A stretch of DNA of 64,000 bases from the NCBI GenBank assembly GCA_011321815.1, contig DROS01000040.1, positions 124,001-188,000 of the forward strand, in the 5' to 3' direction. Under the pieces are notes generated by a model, which worked only from the letters and a program-made list of their open reading frames with translations, ran no database searches and was not told the origin of the DNA. This document shows positions 55,492 through 64,000 of the stretch, piece after piece; the stretch's first letter is position 1; every line of letters begins with the position of its first letter. A program made the position numbers and the translations under genes. This DNA comes from Gammaproteobacteria bacterium (GTDB lineage: Bacteria > Pseudomonadota > Gammaproteobacteria > SZUA-152).

Positions 55492-58119
55492 ATGGGCATT
55501 TTTAATCAGTTATTTGGGGCAAACGCTATGTGCGCAAGCGGGTACAAAACAATGAAAACAACACGCTGCTTAAGTTTATTTTTACTCTCGGGCATACTTG
55601 CATTGTTTGCAGTGATGGCGACTGCTGCCGATGAGCCCGCCGTTTCGCTTGATTTCATTGATTTCAAAAAATTGTCAAACGATGCGGTTGAAATCCGCAT
55701 AGCGTTGTCTGCTGATGCGCCACAACCAACAGACTTTACGTCTGAGAACCCGGCGAAGATTTCCCTGGACTTGCCGGGCGTCAGCAATAATCTGCCTTGG
55801 AGCCTGCCGCTGCCTGTGGGCATTGGCGTGACCAAAAACGTTAAAGCTGTACAGGCAAAAGGGCGAACCCGTGTCGTCGTCAATGTTGACAAGCTGGTTA
55901 CTTACGAATTACGCACGGAGGGCAAAAATATATTCCTGACTGTGGGGGAAAATGTTCCTGCCGAGCAAGTTGCAGTGACTGCGCCTGAACCTGAGCCGGC
56001 ACCTGTTGCGCCACAACCAGTCAGCAAACCAACCCCCATTAAACGTGCTGCCGGCAATGGCGCAACCACTAGCCTGAAAAACATTTCTTTCACCTCATTG
56101 CCGGGCGACAGTGTGCAGATACGGTTGAGCTTTTCAGGCCCGGCGAAGGAGCCAGGGAACTTTACCATCAATAATCCTGCGCGTATTGTTCTGGATTTCC
56201 CCAAAACCGGCAGCAAGCTGGGTTGGAAAAACAAAAACATCGGCATTGGTTTTGCCAAAAGTATCACCGCCGTTGAGGCTGGTGACCGCACACGTATTAT
56301 CCTGAATCTTGTGCAGCTTATTCCCTTTGAGAGTGAAGTCTCCGGTAACAATGTCATTGTGACGTTGGCGGGCAGTCGCACCGCACAAATTGCACCGGCG
56401 GCGGTCAGCAACAAAGCTACAAGTACGGCGTTAGCGGCAACAGCGGGCCTGCATCGCATCAATAATATTGATTTCCGCCGTGGCAAAAATGGCGAGGGCA
56501 AAATTATCGTCGGTCTTTCCGACAACAACACCCCTATCAGTACTGGCGAATCCGGCAACCAGATTTTTGTCGAATTTGGTGATACAGGCCTGCCTAAAAA
56601 CCTGCAACAACGCCTGGACGTGATCGATTTTGCGACCCCTGTACAGTACATTGATACCACTCAATCAGGTGATCGTGTCCGTCTTGCGATTACGCCGACA
56701 GGAAATTATGAATATCTGGCTTACCACTCTGGTAACAGCTATACCATTGAAGTAAAGGAAATTCCCAAAGAAAAGGTGGCGGCTGCCAGAAAAGATCAAT
56801 TTGGTTATACCGGTGAACGGCTCTCGTTGAATTTCCAGGACATTGAAGTCCGTGCGGTGCTGCAACTGATAGCTGACTTCACCAACCTGAACATGGTGAC
56901 CAGTGACTCTGTGCAGGGCAATCTCACGCTACGCTTGAAAAATGTGCCATGGGACCAGGCCCTCGATCTTATTTTGAAAACCAAAGGTCTGGCCATGCGT
57001 AAAGCCGGCAACGTCATCATGGTTGCCCCGGCGCAGGAAATTGCCGCCCAGGAAAAACTGGAGCTGGAGGCCAATAAACAGATTGAAGAGCTGGCCCCCA
57101 TCAAAACCGAGATCATTCAAATCAATTTTGCCAAGGCGCAGGATATTGCCACTATTTTATCCGCAGAAGGTGGCACGTTATCTGAGCGCGGAAATGCCAC
57201 GATAGATCAGCGTACCAATACACTACTGTTGTCTGATACCGCTGATCGCCTGGACAGTGCCCGGGAACTTATCGCTACTCTCGATATTCCCATCCGGCAG
57301 GTGATGATTGAGTCGCGTATTGTGATAGCCGATGATGACTTTGCCAAAGACCTCGGTGTGCGGTTTGGCGTAACATCCGTTAATGACCGAAATGGCGATT
57401 TAATCTTTGGCTCAGGCACATTGAACGCAACAGATAATATGGCAGGTTCTGCATTGGATAATCTTGCCAACAACACGCCCAATGCGCCTTATCCTGTTGA
57501 AATTCCCATGGGGGCTGGCGGTATTCCCCAGCGTATGAATGTGAACATGCCGGTGAGTGGTAGCAATGCCGGACGTATTGCACTTTCCATACTTGGGGCC
57601 AATACGTTGCTGGATCTGGAGCTTTCTGCCTTACAGCTTGAGTCTCGGGGTGAGGTGGTTTCCAACCCGCGTGTCATCACCGCCAATCAGAAAGAGGCGC
57701 TTATTGAACAGGGTACTGAAATACCTTACCAGCGTGCAGCCTCCAGTGGCGCCACTGCGGTATCATTCAAAAAGGCCGTTTTGAGTCTGAAAGTTACGCC
57801 GCAGATTACCCCTGATGATCGTATTATTCTCGATCTCAAGGTTAACAAAGACAGTGTTGGCGTGCTTTTCGCCGGTGTGCCCAGTATTGATACCAAGGAA
57901 ATTGAGACCCAGGTGCTGATGAATAATGGCGAAACAGTGGTGCTGGGCGGTGTGTACGAGCAAGTCGTACGTAATGAGCGGGACAGTGTTCCTTTCCTTG
58001 GCGACCTGCCCTTTATTGGTGCCTTGTTCCGTACCACGCGGGAGCGTAATGAGAAATCGGAACTGCTTATCTTTGTCACACCCAAAATACTCAAGGATCA
58101 ATTTGCGGTAAAACCCTGA
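55492..58119 (+). CDS. pilQ: Type IV pilus secretin PilQ
   Basis: Outer-membrane channel for the pilus. There are two clear AMIN domains (about residues 50-160 and 190-300) and a third AMIN-like segment (about 320-425) that bind peptidoglycan. Then come secretin N-domains (VRAVLQLIADFTNLNMV, IDQRTNTLLLSDTADRL) and the secretin core (VISNP-type VVSNPRVITANQKEALIEQGTEIPY, VLGGVYE, PFLGDLPFIGALFR). The ATG at 55492 has a GAGGA ribosome site; an ATG at 55552 would give a more standard signal peptide but a poor site. The usual downstream aroK-aroB genes are missing. Confidence 0.94.
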   Translation: MGIFNQLFGANAMCASGYKTMKTTRCLSLFLLSGILALFAVMATAADEPAVSLDFIDFKKLSNDAVEIRIALSADAPQPTDFTSENPAKISLDLPGVSNNLPWSLPLPVGIGVTKNVKAVQAKGRTRVVVNVDKLVTYELRTEGKNIFLTVGENVPAEQVAVTAPEPEPAPVAPQPVSKPTPIKRAAGNGATTSLKNISFTSLPGDSVQIRLSFSGPAKEPGNFTINNPARIVLDFPKTGSKLGWKNKNIGIGFAKSITAVEAGDRTRIILNLVQLIPFESEVSGNNVIVTLAGSRTAQIAPAAVSNKATSTALAATAGLHRINNIDFRRGKNGEGKIIVGLSDNNTPISTGESGNQIFVEFGDTGLPKNLQQRLDVIDFATPVQYIDTTQSGDRVRLAITPTGNYEYLAYHSGNSYTIEVKEIPKEKVAAARKDQFGYTGERLSLNFQDIEVRAVLQLIADFTNLNMVTSDSVQGNLTLRLKNVPWDQALDLILKTKGLAMRKAGNVIMVAPAQEIAAQEKLELEANKQIEELAPIKTEIIQINFAKAQDIATILSAEGGTLSERGNATIDQRTNTLLLSDTADRLDSARELIATLDIPIRQVMIESRIVIADDDFAKDLGVRFGVTSVNDRNGDLIFGSGTLNATDNMAGSALDNLANNTPNAPYPVEIPMGAGGIPQRMNVNMPVSGSNAGRIALSILGANTLLDLELSALQLESRGEVVSNPRVITANQKEALIEQGTEIPYQRAASSGATAVSFKKAVLSLKVTPQITPDDRIILDLKVNKDSVGVLFAGVPSIDTKEIETQVLMNNGETVVLGGVYEQVVRNERDSVPFLGDLPFIGALFRTTRERNEKSELLIFVTPKILKDQFAVKP

Positions 58120-58150
58120 TTGCACAGAAAGGCTATATCTGGTCAATTGT

Positions 58151-58181
58151 AACGGCACCATCTCTGGTGCCGTTTTGTTTT
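58151..58181 (+). terminator. Strong intrinsic terminator after pilQ
   Basis: AACGGCACCA-TCTC-TGGTGCCGTT perfect 10-bp stem followed by TTGTTTT, 32 bp beyond the pilQ stop. Confidence 0.92.
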
Positions 58182-58232
58182 GCAGTGAAAAAAGCTGGCT
58201 GAATGGGTTTTGAAAAGATAATCCTAAATTAA

Positions 58233-58427
58233 TCAGTTGAACCTACGGCGAACGCCGGTGGCGCAGAATCCAAAAAGTCTTTTATCTTCAGCACCATAGT
58301 CGTTCTTGCTGCGATTTAACTGATTGATTTGGGATATTTCGAATGAAGAATCAGGGTTAACCCTTGGTCGTGCCTTTAATTCCAACAAAGTAGCAGAACC
58401 GAAATCCGTACCTTCATGGCGGCGCAT
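58233..58427 (-). pseudogene. Remnant of a beta-barrel-like C-terminus (left copy)
   Basis: Minus-strand frame of about 64 codons, ending NDYGAEDKRLFGF...GVRRRFN-stop. The final aromatic-rich strand ending in a phenylalanine near the C-terminus looks like an outer-membrane beta-barrel terminus. There is no signal peptide or body of a gene, so it is a fragment. Confidence 0.45.
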
Positions 58428-58580
58428 AGCACAAGCGCTTTATTCCACAGTGCTTTCAAAAAATACCCGCTTAACCGATGGTCAATGCATTAGTGCGCCT
58501 GGCAGCGTTTTTCAGGTTGAGCGCCATGGGAATATAATTGGTGTTTTTGCTGATCCCACTGTAATTTTGTGCCTTTTTGA

Positions 58581-58691
58581 GATACGGGTTACTATTTTCA
58601 TCTAGGCGAGAACGGCTATGGCGCTGAAGATAAAACAATCCAAAAGTACTTTAGATTCCGTACCATAGGTGTTCGCGGTAGATTCGGCTGA
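58581..58691 (+). pseudogene. Remnant of a beta-barrel-like C-terminus (right copy)
   Basis: Plus-strand open stretch of 36 codons after a stop, containing ENGYGAEDK and ending TIGVRGRFG-stop. It shares the N-x-YGAEDK...F-x-F...GVR-x-RF pattern with the left copy, in opposite orientation. The terminal GVRGRFG resembles the last strand of porin-like proteins. No start codon or upstream domain is present. Confidence 0.45.
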
Positions 58692-58729
58692 TTAATTCAG
58701 AATTATTGTTGAAATGGAAGTTAACAATC

Positions 58730-59905
58730 ATGGCAAGTAACAACAAAAATATTCTCCATTTAGTGGAGTCCTTAAACATGGGGGGCGCGCAAAAAATCAT
58801 CTATCAGCTTGCCTCTGCGGTTAGCGAAGACGGCTGCAATCACTCCATATGCAGTCTTCTGCACAGTGGGCCGTATGAAAAAGTGATGCGTGATGAAGGT
58901 ATTGATCTGACGGTTTTAAATGCAAGGCGCAGAAGCATAATTTTATTTCCGCTGTTTGTTTATGACCTGTTTTTTTTGTTTAAGCGCCTGGTCAATATCG
59001 TTAAAAAAAAACAGGTTGATATCCTGCATGCGCACTTACCCGATAGTAGTTTGATTGCCATTGTCATTGGCTGGTTAACCAACACACCTGTTGTGCTTAC
59101 CGTCCATAATAATTTTTCTTTACCCTCAAAACGAAAAGCTCCCCTTAGGGATGCAGTGCGAACATTTGTGACTAATACGGTGTTTGGGCGCGCTGATTAT
59201 ATTATTGCTGTGGGTAATGATATCAGAGACAGCCTGCTTAAATCTTTGGGGAACAAGGTGGCAATAAAAACCGTGCATAACGGTATTGATTATCTGCGTT
59301 ATGCAAATCCTGCAAAATTTGATCCTTTTCAGTTCAGGCAATCGCTCGGTGTGAGCAATATCGCCAGGTTAGTCTCCATGGTCGGTCGTTTGGAGAAGCA
59401 AAAAGGGCATATCTACCTGATTGATGCTGTTGCGCAATTAAAAGAAAAATATCCTGATGTAGTGGTTCTTTTGGTGGGGGATGGTGAGCTTAAGGCGCAA
59501 CTTGTCGAGCAGGTTCAGCGTCAGAAGGTTGCAGGCAATATTCTGTTCTTAGGAAATCGAGATGATATTCCGGCCATTTTGGGTATCAGCGACCTGTTTG
59601 TGCTTCCTTCCATTTACGAGGGTGTCCCATTAGTGCTTCTGGAGGCCATGGCGGCGGCTTTGCCTGTGGTGGCAACCGATATTGCTGGGACGAGGGAGTT
59701 GATTGAATCGGGTGTTGACGGGGTGCTGGTTGAGGCGGAAAGCCCTGAAGATATTGCGCGGGCAATTGACAATGTGTTGTCTGATGTTGAGCAAAGCAGA
59801 AAAATGTCCGTGCTGGCCCAAACAAAGGTAAGGGAACGGTTTACTTTACAGCAGATGGTTTCTGGCACAGAAGATGTTTATAAAGAGGTATTAAATGCCA
59901 TCTAA
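58730..59905 (+). CDS. GT4 family glycosyltransferase (exopolysaccharide)
   Basis: A 391-aa retaining GT-B glycosyltransferase. N-terminal HLVESLNMGGAQKIIYQLA is the acceptor-side glycine loop; VSMVGRLEKQKGHIYLIDA begins the donor domain. LPSIYEGVPLVLLEAMAAALPVVATDIAG contains the EX7E motif. The ATG at 58730 has a GGAAG ribosome site; an in-frame TTG 24 bases upstream is unlikely. First gene of the exopolysaccharide locus; it overlaps the next gene by 11 bp. Sugar specificity cannot be told. Confidence 0.9.
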   Translation: MASNNKNILHLVESLNMGGAQKIIYQLASAVSEDGCNHSICSLLHSGPYEKVMRDEGIDLTVLNARRRSIILFPLFVYDLFFLFKRLVNIVKKKQVDILHAHLPDSSLIAIVIGWLTNTPVVLTVHNNFSLPSKRKAPLRDAVRTFVTNTVFGRADYIIAVGNDIRDSLLKSLGNKVAIKTVHNGIDYLRYANPAKFDPFQFRQSLGVSNIARLVSMVGRLEKQKGHIYLIDAVAQLKEKYPDVVVLLVGDGELKAQLVEQVQRQKVAGNILFLGNRDDIPAILGISDLFVLPSIYEGVPLVLLEAMAAALPVVATDIAGTRELIESGVDGVLVEAESPEDIARAIDNVLSDVEQSRKMSVLAQTKVRERFTLQQMVSGTEDVYKEVLNAI

Positions 59906-60977
59906 GTCATCCTTAAAAATCAGGCCATATCAAGTGACGGACAAGGCCGCTATTCTTGCCATTTATGCGAAGGTGTGGGGGAAAGAGAAGGCTCAACGCC
60001 TTGGAAAAATCTGGCCGTGGAAATACGATACCTCTTTGTTTGGAATGCGTGGTTCTGACCATTCGTTTGTTGCTGAAAAGGATGGACTGGTTATTGGCTT
60101 TGTGGGCACCATCCCCGCTATGTTTAAAATAAATGATCGTACGTGTAAAGGTTTATGGCTTGGTGATTTGATGATTGATCCTCAACATAGAGGAATTCCA
60201 GGAGTAAAGCTTTGTAAAACCATTATTTCAAATAACGAAAATAATGTGCTTATGGGGCATGCTGATTCAGGGTATTCCGGGGGCGCCATTGCCCGTAATT
60301 TATGGATGAGAATTAAAAAAACAAAAAAAGATGTCAGTTACGTCAGTAATCTTTTTAAACGCATTTCCATTCAAGGTGTTATACATGATAAATGCGGCTC
60401 AGAGTTTGTTGCCAGGTCGGTTGACTATGTGTGGTATTTCTTAAAGAAAAGGGCAGAAGACACCTCTTCGGGGCTTGTGCTGGATGATATTACGCATTTT
60501 GATATTGCTGATAAAGAGCGCATTAATGAAATAATAGCCTCTTATAAAAACATTTCTTTAAAGAATGTTGAGCATCTTAACTGGCGTTATTTCAAACGAC
60601 CGGATGTTCGCTACACTGTTTATGTTGCGCGTGAACAAAGCCATATGAAAGGTTATGTGGTTTTACGGTGTAAAAAAGATGCGGGTAAACTCAATGGCCG
60701 TATTGTGGATTTAATAGCCGCCAACGGAGATAAAAAAACAATTCGCTTTTTGATGGCGGCCTCAGAAGCTTATTTTAGAAAGCTGGGTGTCCGCCAGGCG
60801 AGAGCGTATGCCATTAAAGGCTCCTTTATTGAAAATGAACTGATGGGGTTCGGGTTTTCCAGTCATTTTGTTTCAGATCCGGTTTTCCCTCTGTTAGGCG
60901 AATACCCTGACGAAAATTTATTCGTCCATAATGCCTGGTGCGTTTCATTTTCCGATAGTGATTTTGATATGGATTAG
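59895..60977 (+). CDS. GNAT-type acyltransferase
   Basis: A 360-aa protein. Residues 8-130 form a GNAT fold (IRPYQVTDKAAILAIYAKVWG, GLVIGFVGTIPAMFKI, LWLGDLMIDPQHRGIPGVKL with the acetyl-CoA loop Q/R-x-x-G). A second, GNAT-like half follows (about 200-345). Such double-GNAT proteins in polysaccharide loci are thought to acylate a sugar or lipid-linked intermediate; the donor and acceptor here are unknown. It is embedded between two GT4 genes with overlap or near-overlap (4 bp gap), so it belongs to the operon. Confidence 0.75.
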   Translation: MPSKSSLKIRPYQVTDKAAILAIYAKVWGKEKAQRLGKIWPWKYDTSLFGMRGSDHSFVAEKDGLVIGFVGTIPAMFKINDRTCKGLWLGDLMIDPQHRGIPGVKLCKTIISNNENNVLMGHADSGYSGGAIARNLWMRIKKTKKDVSYVSNLFKRISIQGVIHDKCGSEFVARSVDYVWYFLKKRAEDTSSGLVLDDITHFDIADKERINEIIASYKNISLKNVEHLNWRYFKRPDVRYTVYVAREQSHMKGYVVLRCKKDAGKLNGRIVDLIAANGDKKTIRFLMAASEAYFRKLGVRQARAYAIKGSFIENELMGFGFSSHFVSDPVFPLLGEYPDENLFVHNAWCVSFSDSDFDMD

Positions 60978-60980
60978 TCA

Positions 60981-62120
60981 ATGTCTGATGCTGCTGTTGC
61001 AAATAGAAGCAAGATTCTTTGTGTGCTCCCGTCTATGAATGGAGGGGGCGCAGAGCGGGTGATGTTGTTGCTTTTAGCGGGACTTGATTCCAGTAAATAT
61101 CAGCCTGTTTTGGTGCTTTTCGAGAAAAAAGGTGCTTATCTTGAGGAAATACCGGCAGATATTCAGGTGCATTGCCTGGAGAAAAAAACCAAACTGGATG
61201 TGTTGCGCCTGCCTTTTCGCCTGGCTCGCCTCATCAGGCAGGAGCGACCCAGTGTGGTGTTGAGCTTTCTATGGTACGCAAATTTGATAAATGTGCTGTC
61301 ATCTTGTGTCCGTCTGCACAGTGTTCCCATTATCATATCGGTGCATAATTTTCTCAGTGCGTCACTAACTATACAAAAATACTCAGAAATAAAGCGTTTC
61401 ATTACACGGTTACTTTTTTCGCGGGCAAACGAGGTTATTTCTGTTTCCAGGGCGGCAAGCTATGATTTGGCGTCTGGCTTTAATATTCCAAAGCATAAAA
61501 TCTCGGTGATTTATAACGGCATTGATAAAGCGCATATTGCCCGGCGTAGCGGTGAACGGCCTGAACAAAATTATTTTGATGGTGAGGCCTCGGTTATTGT
61601 TGCTGTGGGACGCTTAAGCAAACAAAAAGGATTTGATGTTTTAATCCGTGCTTTTGCTGAAGTGCGCAAGAAGCATATGGTTAAGTTATTGATTTTAGGA
61701 GAAGGTGCCGAAAGATCCCGTCTTGAATCCATTGCCGTGGAACTGGGTGTTTCCGGTTATGTGAATATGCCCGGGTTTGTATCCAATCCATATGCATACA
61801 TTAAGCGTTCATCTCTGTATGTTATGTCATCGAATTTTGAAGGTTTTCCCGTGGTACTATTGGAAGTTATGGCCTGTGGGGTGCCAATAATTTCAACGGC
61901 TTGTACCTCCGGGCCAGAGGAAATACTGGAAAATGGGGTGACTGGTATTTTAGTTAATGTAGGAAATGTTGGTGAACTTAGTGGTAGTATATGCAACTTA
62001 TTGGGTGATCCTGTCAAAGCCGAGCAGTTAGCGCTAAACGCGAAGAGAAAAGTGGATGACTGGACTATTGAGAAAATGGTTGAGAATCACGAGCGACTGA
62101 TTTCAAAGTACTGTGCCTGA
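60981..62120 (+). CDS. GT4 family glycosyltransferase (exopolysaccharide)
   Basis: A 379-aa GT-B enzyme: VLPSMNGGGAERVMLLLLAGL at the N-terminus, ISVHNFLSASL, SVIYNGID, VAVGRLSKQKGFDVLIRAF and SSNFEGFPVVLLEVMACGVPIISTACTSGPEEIL with the EX7E motif. The CTSGPEEIL ending is typical of the subgroup that adds uronic acids or N-acetylhexosamines, but specificity is not decidable. Codons and base composition are visibly AT-richer than in the pil and LPS genes. Confidence 0.9.
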   Translation: MSDAAVANRSKILCVLPSMNGGGAERVMLLLLAGLDSSKYQPVLVLFEKKGAYLEEIPADIQVHCLEKKTKLDVLRLPFRLARLIRQERPSVVLSFLWYANLINVLSSCVRLHSVPIIISVHNFLSASLTIQKYSEIKRFITRLLFSRANEVISVSRAASYDLASGFNIPKHKISVIYNGIDKAHIARRSGERPEQNYFDGEASVIVAVGRLSKQKGFDVLIRAFAEVRKKHMVKLLILGEGAERSRLESIAVELGVSGYVNMPGFVSNPYAYIKRSSLYVMSSNFEGFPVVLLEVMACGVPIISTACTSGPEEILENGVTGILVNVGNVGELSGSICNLLGDPVKAEQLALNAKRKVDDWTIEKMVENHERLISKYCA

Positions 62121-62177
62121 CATGGTTGAAAATTAGAATATTAGAATTCAACAAATTTTAATAGATATGGACATCGT

Positions 62178-63200
62178 ATGGAATATACAACGGATAAGTG
62201 GTTGGTCCTGTTTCTAGTCATTAGTGCTATTTTCGTTACGGGCTGTAGCACAACCAAACACCTGAAGACGAATGCAGATGTTGCCGCCAAGGAAACAGCT
62301 TCCCCTCCTGGCATGGAAGACCTGATGTACCGCATAGGGCCGGGGGACAGTTTAGAGGCCTACTATTACAAGGATTATGCAAACACCGCAAAGTACAAGC
62401 TGGATCTCGAAGATAAAATCTTCATCAATGTGTATAACCACAAAGATTATTCCCGTGAAGCCACTGTTCTCCCTGATGGCACTATCTCTATTCCCAAGCA
62501 TGGCGTGATCCAGGCAAAAGGCCTTACAATTTCAGAGTTAGACGCTATTGTGACTGACCTGCACCGTCAGGAATTGAGCGCCCCGGAAGTTGATGTACTG
62601 ATAGTCCAGGCACAAAACCGGACTAATGAGTTTTTGGGGTCGCTGACCAGCGGAGACAACAGTGGTACGTCAAAGCAGATAAAAGTCCGAACAGATGGTG
62701 TTGCTGTGTTGCCGGTTATCGGTAGTGTTGCCCTGGGGGGGTTAACCATTGCAGAAGCCCAGCGGCTGGTCACCAGAAAATATAAAGAAGTCTTTAACAA
62801 TATCGCGGTAACCTTAAGCCTGGATAAAAGTGCTCAGCTGTATGTGGCGGTGCTTGGAGAGGTGAGAAGTCCTGGCGTTTACTCCATAACCAGCCCCATT
62901 GTGCTCCATCACGCATTGGCATTGGCTGGTGGCGGAGAGACTACCGCAGACCTTGAACAGATAGCTATTCTACGCACAGGCAGTAACGGGGAGACGGAAA
63001 CCATTTTCCTCAATGCGGACACTATAGACTCGTGGGAAAGTAATCAGCGCAATAATAATTACGTTATGGCCGGCGATATAGTGTTTGTTCCCCGCACAGG
63101 CATCGCTGATATTAACTTGTTTATCGACCAGTACGTGAGAAAAATGCTGCCTTTCACCTTTAGTATTGGCGCTTTTTGGACGCTTGGTAGCGCAAACTAA
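62178..63200 (+). CDS. Polysaccharide export lipoprotein (Wza-like)
   Basis: A 340-aa outer-membrane export protein of the OPX family. It has a lipoprotein signal (lipobox VTGC, Cys23), a Poly_export domain (YRIGPGDSLEAYYY, then VLPDGTISIPKHGVIQAKGLTISELDAIV) and SLBB-type domains (IKVRTDGVAVLPVIGSVALGGLTIAEAQ; VAVLGEVRSPGVYSI). The C-terminal hydrophobic segment could form the membrane helix of the pore. It precedes the autokinase-like and Wzz-like genes, the usual order. Confidence 0.93.
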   Translation: MEYTTDKWLVLFLVISAIFVTGCSTTKHLKTNADVAAKETASPPGMEDLMYRIGPGDSLEAYYYKDYANTAKYKLDLEDKIFINVYNHKDYSREATVLPDGTISIPKHGVIQAKGLTISELDAIVTDLHRQELSAPEVDVLIVQAQNRTNEFLGSLTSGDNSGTSKQIKVRTDGVAVLPVIGSVALGGLTIAEAQRLVTRKYKEVFNNIAVTLSLDKSAQLYVAVLGEVRSPGVYSITSPIVLHHALALAGGGETTADLEQIAILRTGSNGETETIFLNADTIDSWESNQRNNNYVMAGDIVFVPRTGIADINLFIDQYVRKMLPFTFSIGAFWTLGSAN

Positions 63201-63217
63201 TCCTGGATGGATTCGAT

Positions 63218-63826
63218 ATGAAATTTTCGAGAATTATTAAAGACTACTCGTATTTGTTGCAAGTAAGAGGTTTGAGCGAACAGCTTAATCTGGGTGCAGA
63301 TGGCAAGCCCCACAAGCTTGTTTTGGCCAGTGCCATTCAAAAAAGACACGGTGTGTCGAGCCTTGTTGAAAACCTGGCTGTTTCACTGGCGGCCAACCCG
63401 GATTGTAAAGTGCTGGTTGTTACCTGTTGTGAGTCTGATGCCGGTAACGGTTTTCTTCAGCTGACAGAGCACACGGCCATTTCTGAAATCATTGAAAATC
63501 CGGTTTTGCAGAATGTGTATGCAGTCAAATGCCTTGATAGCGGGACACTGAGCCGCTGGAGTATTTTACAGAAAAATCTTTCCGAGATATTGCAAGAATT
63601 TAACCATGTACTGATAGACGCCCCGCCACTCTCCAATGAGCCGGAGATGCTCAGAATCGTTCCTGATGTTGACTATATGTTGCTTGTTTTGAAGGCCCAT
63701 GCCGTTAAATGGCAGGTTTTGAGAAAAACCAGACAGTTGATTGAGCAGGTCGGACAAAAAAATATAGGAATAGTGTTGAACCGCAGGAAATTTTTTATTC
63801 CGGAAAAGTTATACAAATTAATCTGA
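63218..63826 (+). CDS. Degenerate tyrosine-autokinase-like protein (CpsD/Wzc cytoplasmic domain)
   Basis: A 202-aa protein homologous to the cytoplasmic kinase domain of bacterial tyrosine kinases. The catalytic motifs are changed. The Walker A position reads SAIQKRHGVSSLVENLA (38-54), without the GxGKS/T lysine. The Walker A' position reads VLVVTCCESD (65-74) instead of VLLIDxDxR. Only the Walker B strand HVLIDAPPL (130-138) survives, and there is no C-terminal tyrosine cluster. It probably does not hydrolyse ATP and may serve as a structural partner of the Wzz-like protein encoded next. Confidence 0.82.
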   Translation: MKFSRIIKDYSYLLQVRGLSEQLNLGADGKPHKLVLASAIQKRHGVSSLVENLAVSLAANPDCKVLVVTCCESDAGNGFLQLTEHTAISEIIENPVLQNVYAVKCLDSGTLSRWSILQKNLSEILQEFNHVLIDAPPLSNEPEMLRIVPDVDYMLLVLKAHAVKWQVLRKTRQLIEQVGQKNIGIVLNRRKFFIPEKLYKLI

Positions 63827-63860
63827 TTGTTAATACAAAAAAATTGGCAGCCCAATAGTC

Positions 63861-64000
63861 ATGAATACAAATGAATCAGCGCCCCGGACAGGTATTTCTG
63901 TCCGCGACATAATAAAAGTGGTTTTTAAGCAGAAGAAAATATTTATATCAATAATTGCATCCACAACAATTCTTGTGCTGCTTGGTGCATATATTTTACC
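63861..64000 (+). CDS. Wzz-like chain-length/co-polymerase protein (3' truncated by window)
   Basis: The first 46 codons are present: a short polar N-terminus containing SVRDIIKVVFKQKKIF, then a hydrophobic stretch (ISIIASTTILVLLGAYIL). This is the start and first membrane segment of chain-length determinant proteins. The gene runs beyond the window; whether it carries its own kinase domain cannot be seen. Confidence 0.65.
   Translation, partial: MNTNESAPRTGISVRDIIKVVFKQKKIFISIIASTTILVLLGAYIL

Larger units (their letters stand above)
58227..58697. repeat. Inverted pair of diverged ~85-bp sequences
   Basis: The left arm (58227-58309) and the complement of the right arm (58606-58697) align along their length, with substitutions and one gap of about 7-9 bases. 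Both arms encode related C-terminal peptides reading outward. Between them about 300 bp holds no recognisable gene. This occupies most of the gap between the pilQ terminator and the first exopolysaccharide gene. Confidence 0.65.

Overview
The window is a contiguous stretch of a gammaproteobacterial chromosome, probably from an environmental, respiring, type IV-piliated organism rather than an enteric. The case rests on gene order: surA-pdxA-rsmA; rhlB divergent from trxA with rho beyond it; penicillin-binding protein 1A divergent from pilMNOPQ; glnE-ilvE beside LPS-core genes; and full LpxL and WaaA enzymes. I cannot assign an order or family from sequence reading alone.

Layout. 1-3.9 kb: surA (5' end outside the window), pdxA, rsmA and an ElyC/YdcF-type gene, tightly coupled. 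4-7 kb: gmhA, then a triheme c-type lipoprotein flanked by two ankyrin-repeat lipoproteins. 7-12 kb: rho, trxA, rhlB and a YbaK-HDOD fusion. 12.4-17.4 kb: a very large LVIVD-repeat beta-propeller lipoprotein, a small partner lipoprotein and a Tas-like aldo/keto reductase. 17.6-23.1 kb: a glycolate oxidation locus (glcD, glcE, glcF) with a class V aminotransferase. A second, diverged glcD 3' end and a toxin-like fragment sit between glcD and glcE. 23.2-26.3 kb: a chemoreceptor with a C-terminal PilZ domain, a 214-bp MITE, and divergent TerB-like and DsrE-like genes.

26.4-45 kb is a cell-surface region: lpxL, waaA, a dihaem peroxidase, kdkA, a GT9 heptosyltransferase-like gene, a two-component system, an LtaS-like membrane phosphotransferase and a WaaL/GT2 fusion. 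Embedded in it (32.4-37.8 kb) is the most interesting unit. It holds an inositol-3-phosphate synthase of actinobacterial type, a stand-alone nucleotidyltransferase resembling the CTP:inositol-1-phosphate cytidylyltransferase domain of hyperthermophiles, and three CDP-glycerol glycerophosphotransferase-like proteins. Together they predict synthesis of CDP-inositol and transfer of inositol phosphate to a surface glycan, most likely LPS core. This is an inference from families and context.

44.3-58.1 kb: a zinc-finger protein, ilvE, glnE, pilU, PBP1A and pilMNOPQ ending in a strong terminator. After a 0.6-kb junction carrying two divergent remnants of one beta-barrel-like C-terminus, an AT-richer exopolysaccharide locus begins. 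It contains two GT4 glycosyltransferases, a GNAT protein, a Wza-like export lipoprotein, a tyrosine-autokinase-like protein that has lost its P-loop, and the start of a Wzz-like protein cut by the window end. No tRNA, rRNA, CRISPR array, complete insertion sequence or prophage was recognised.
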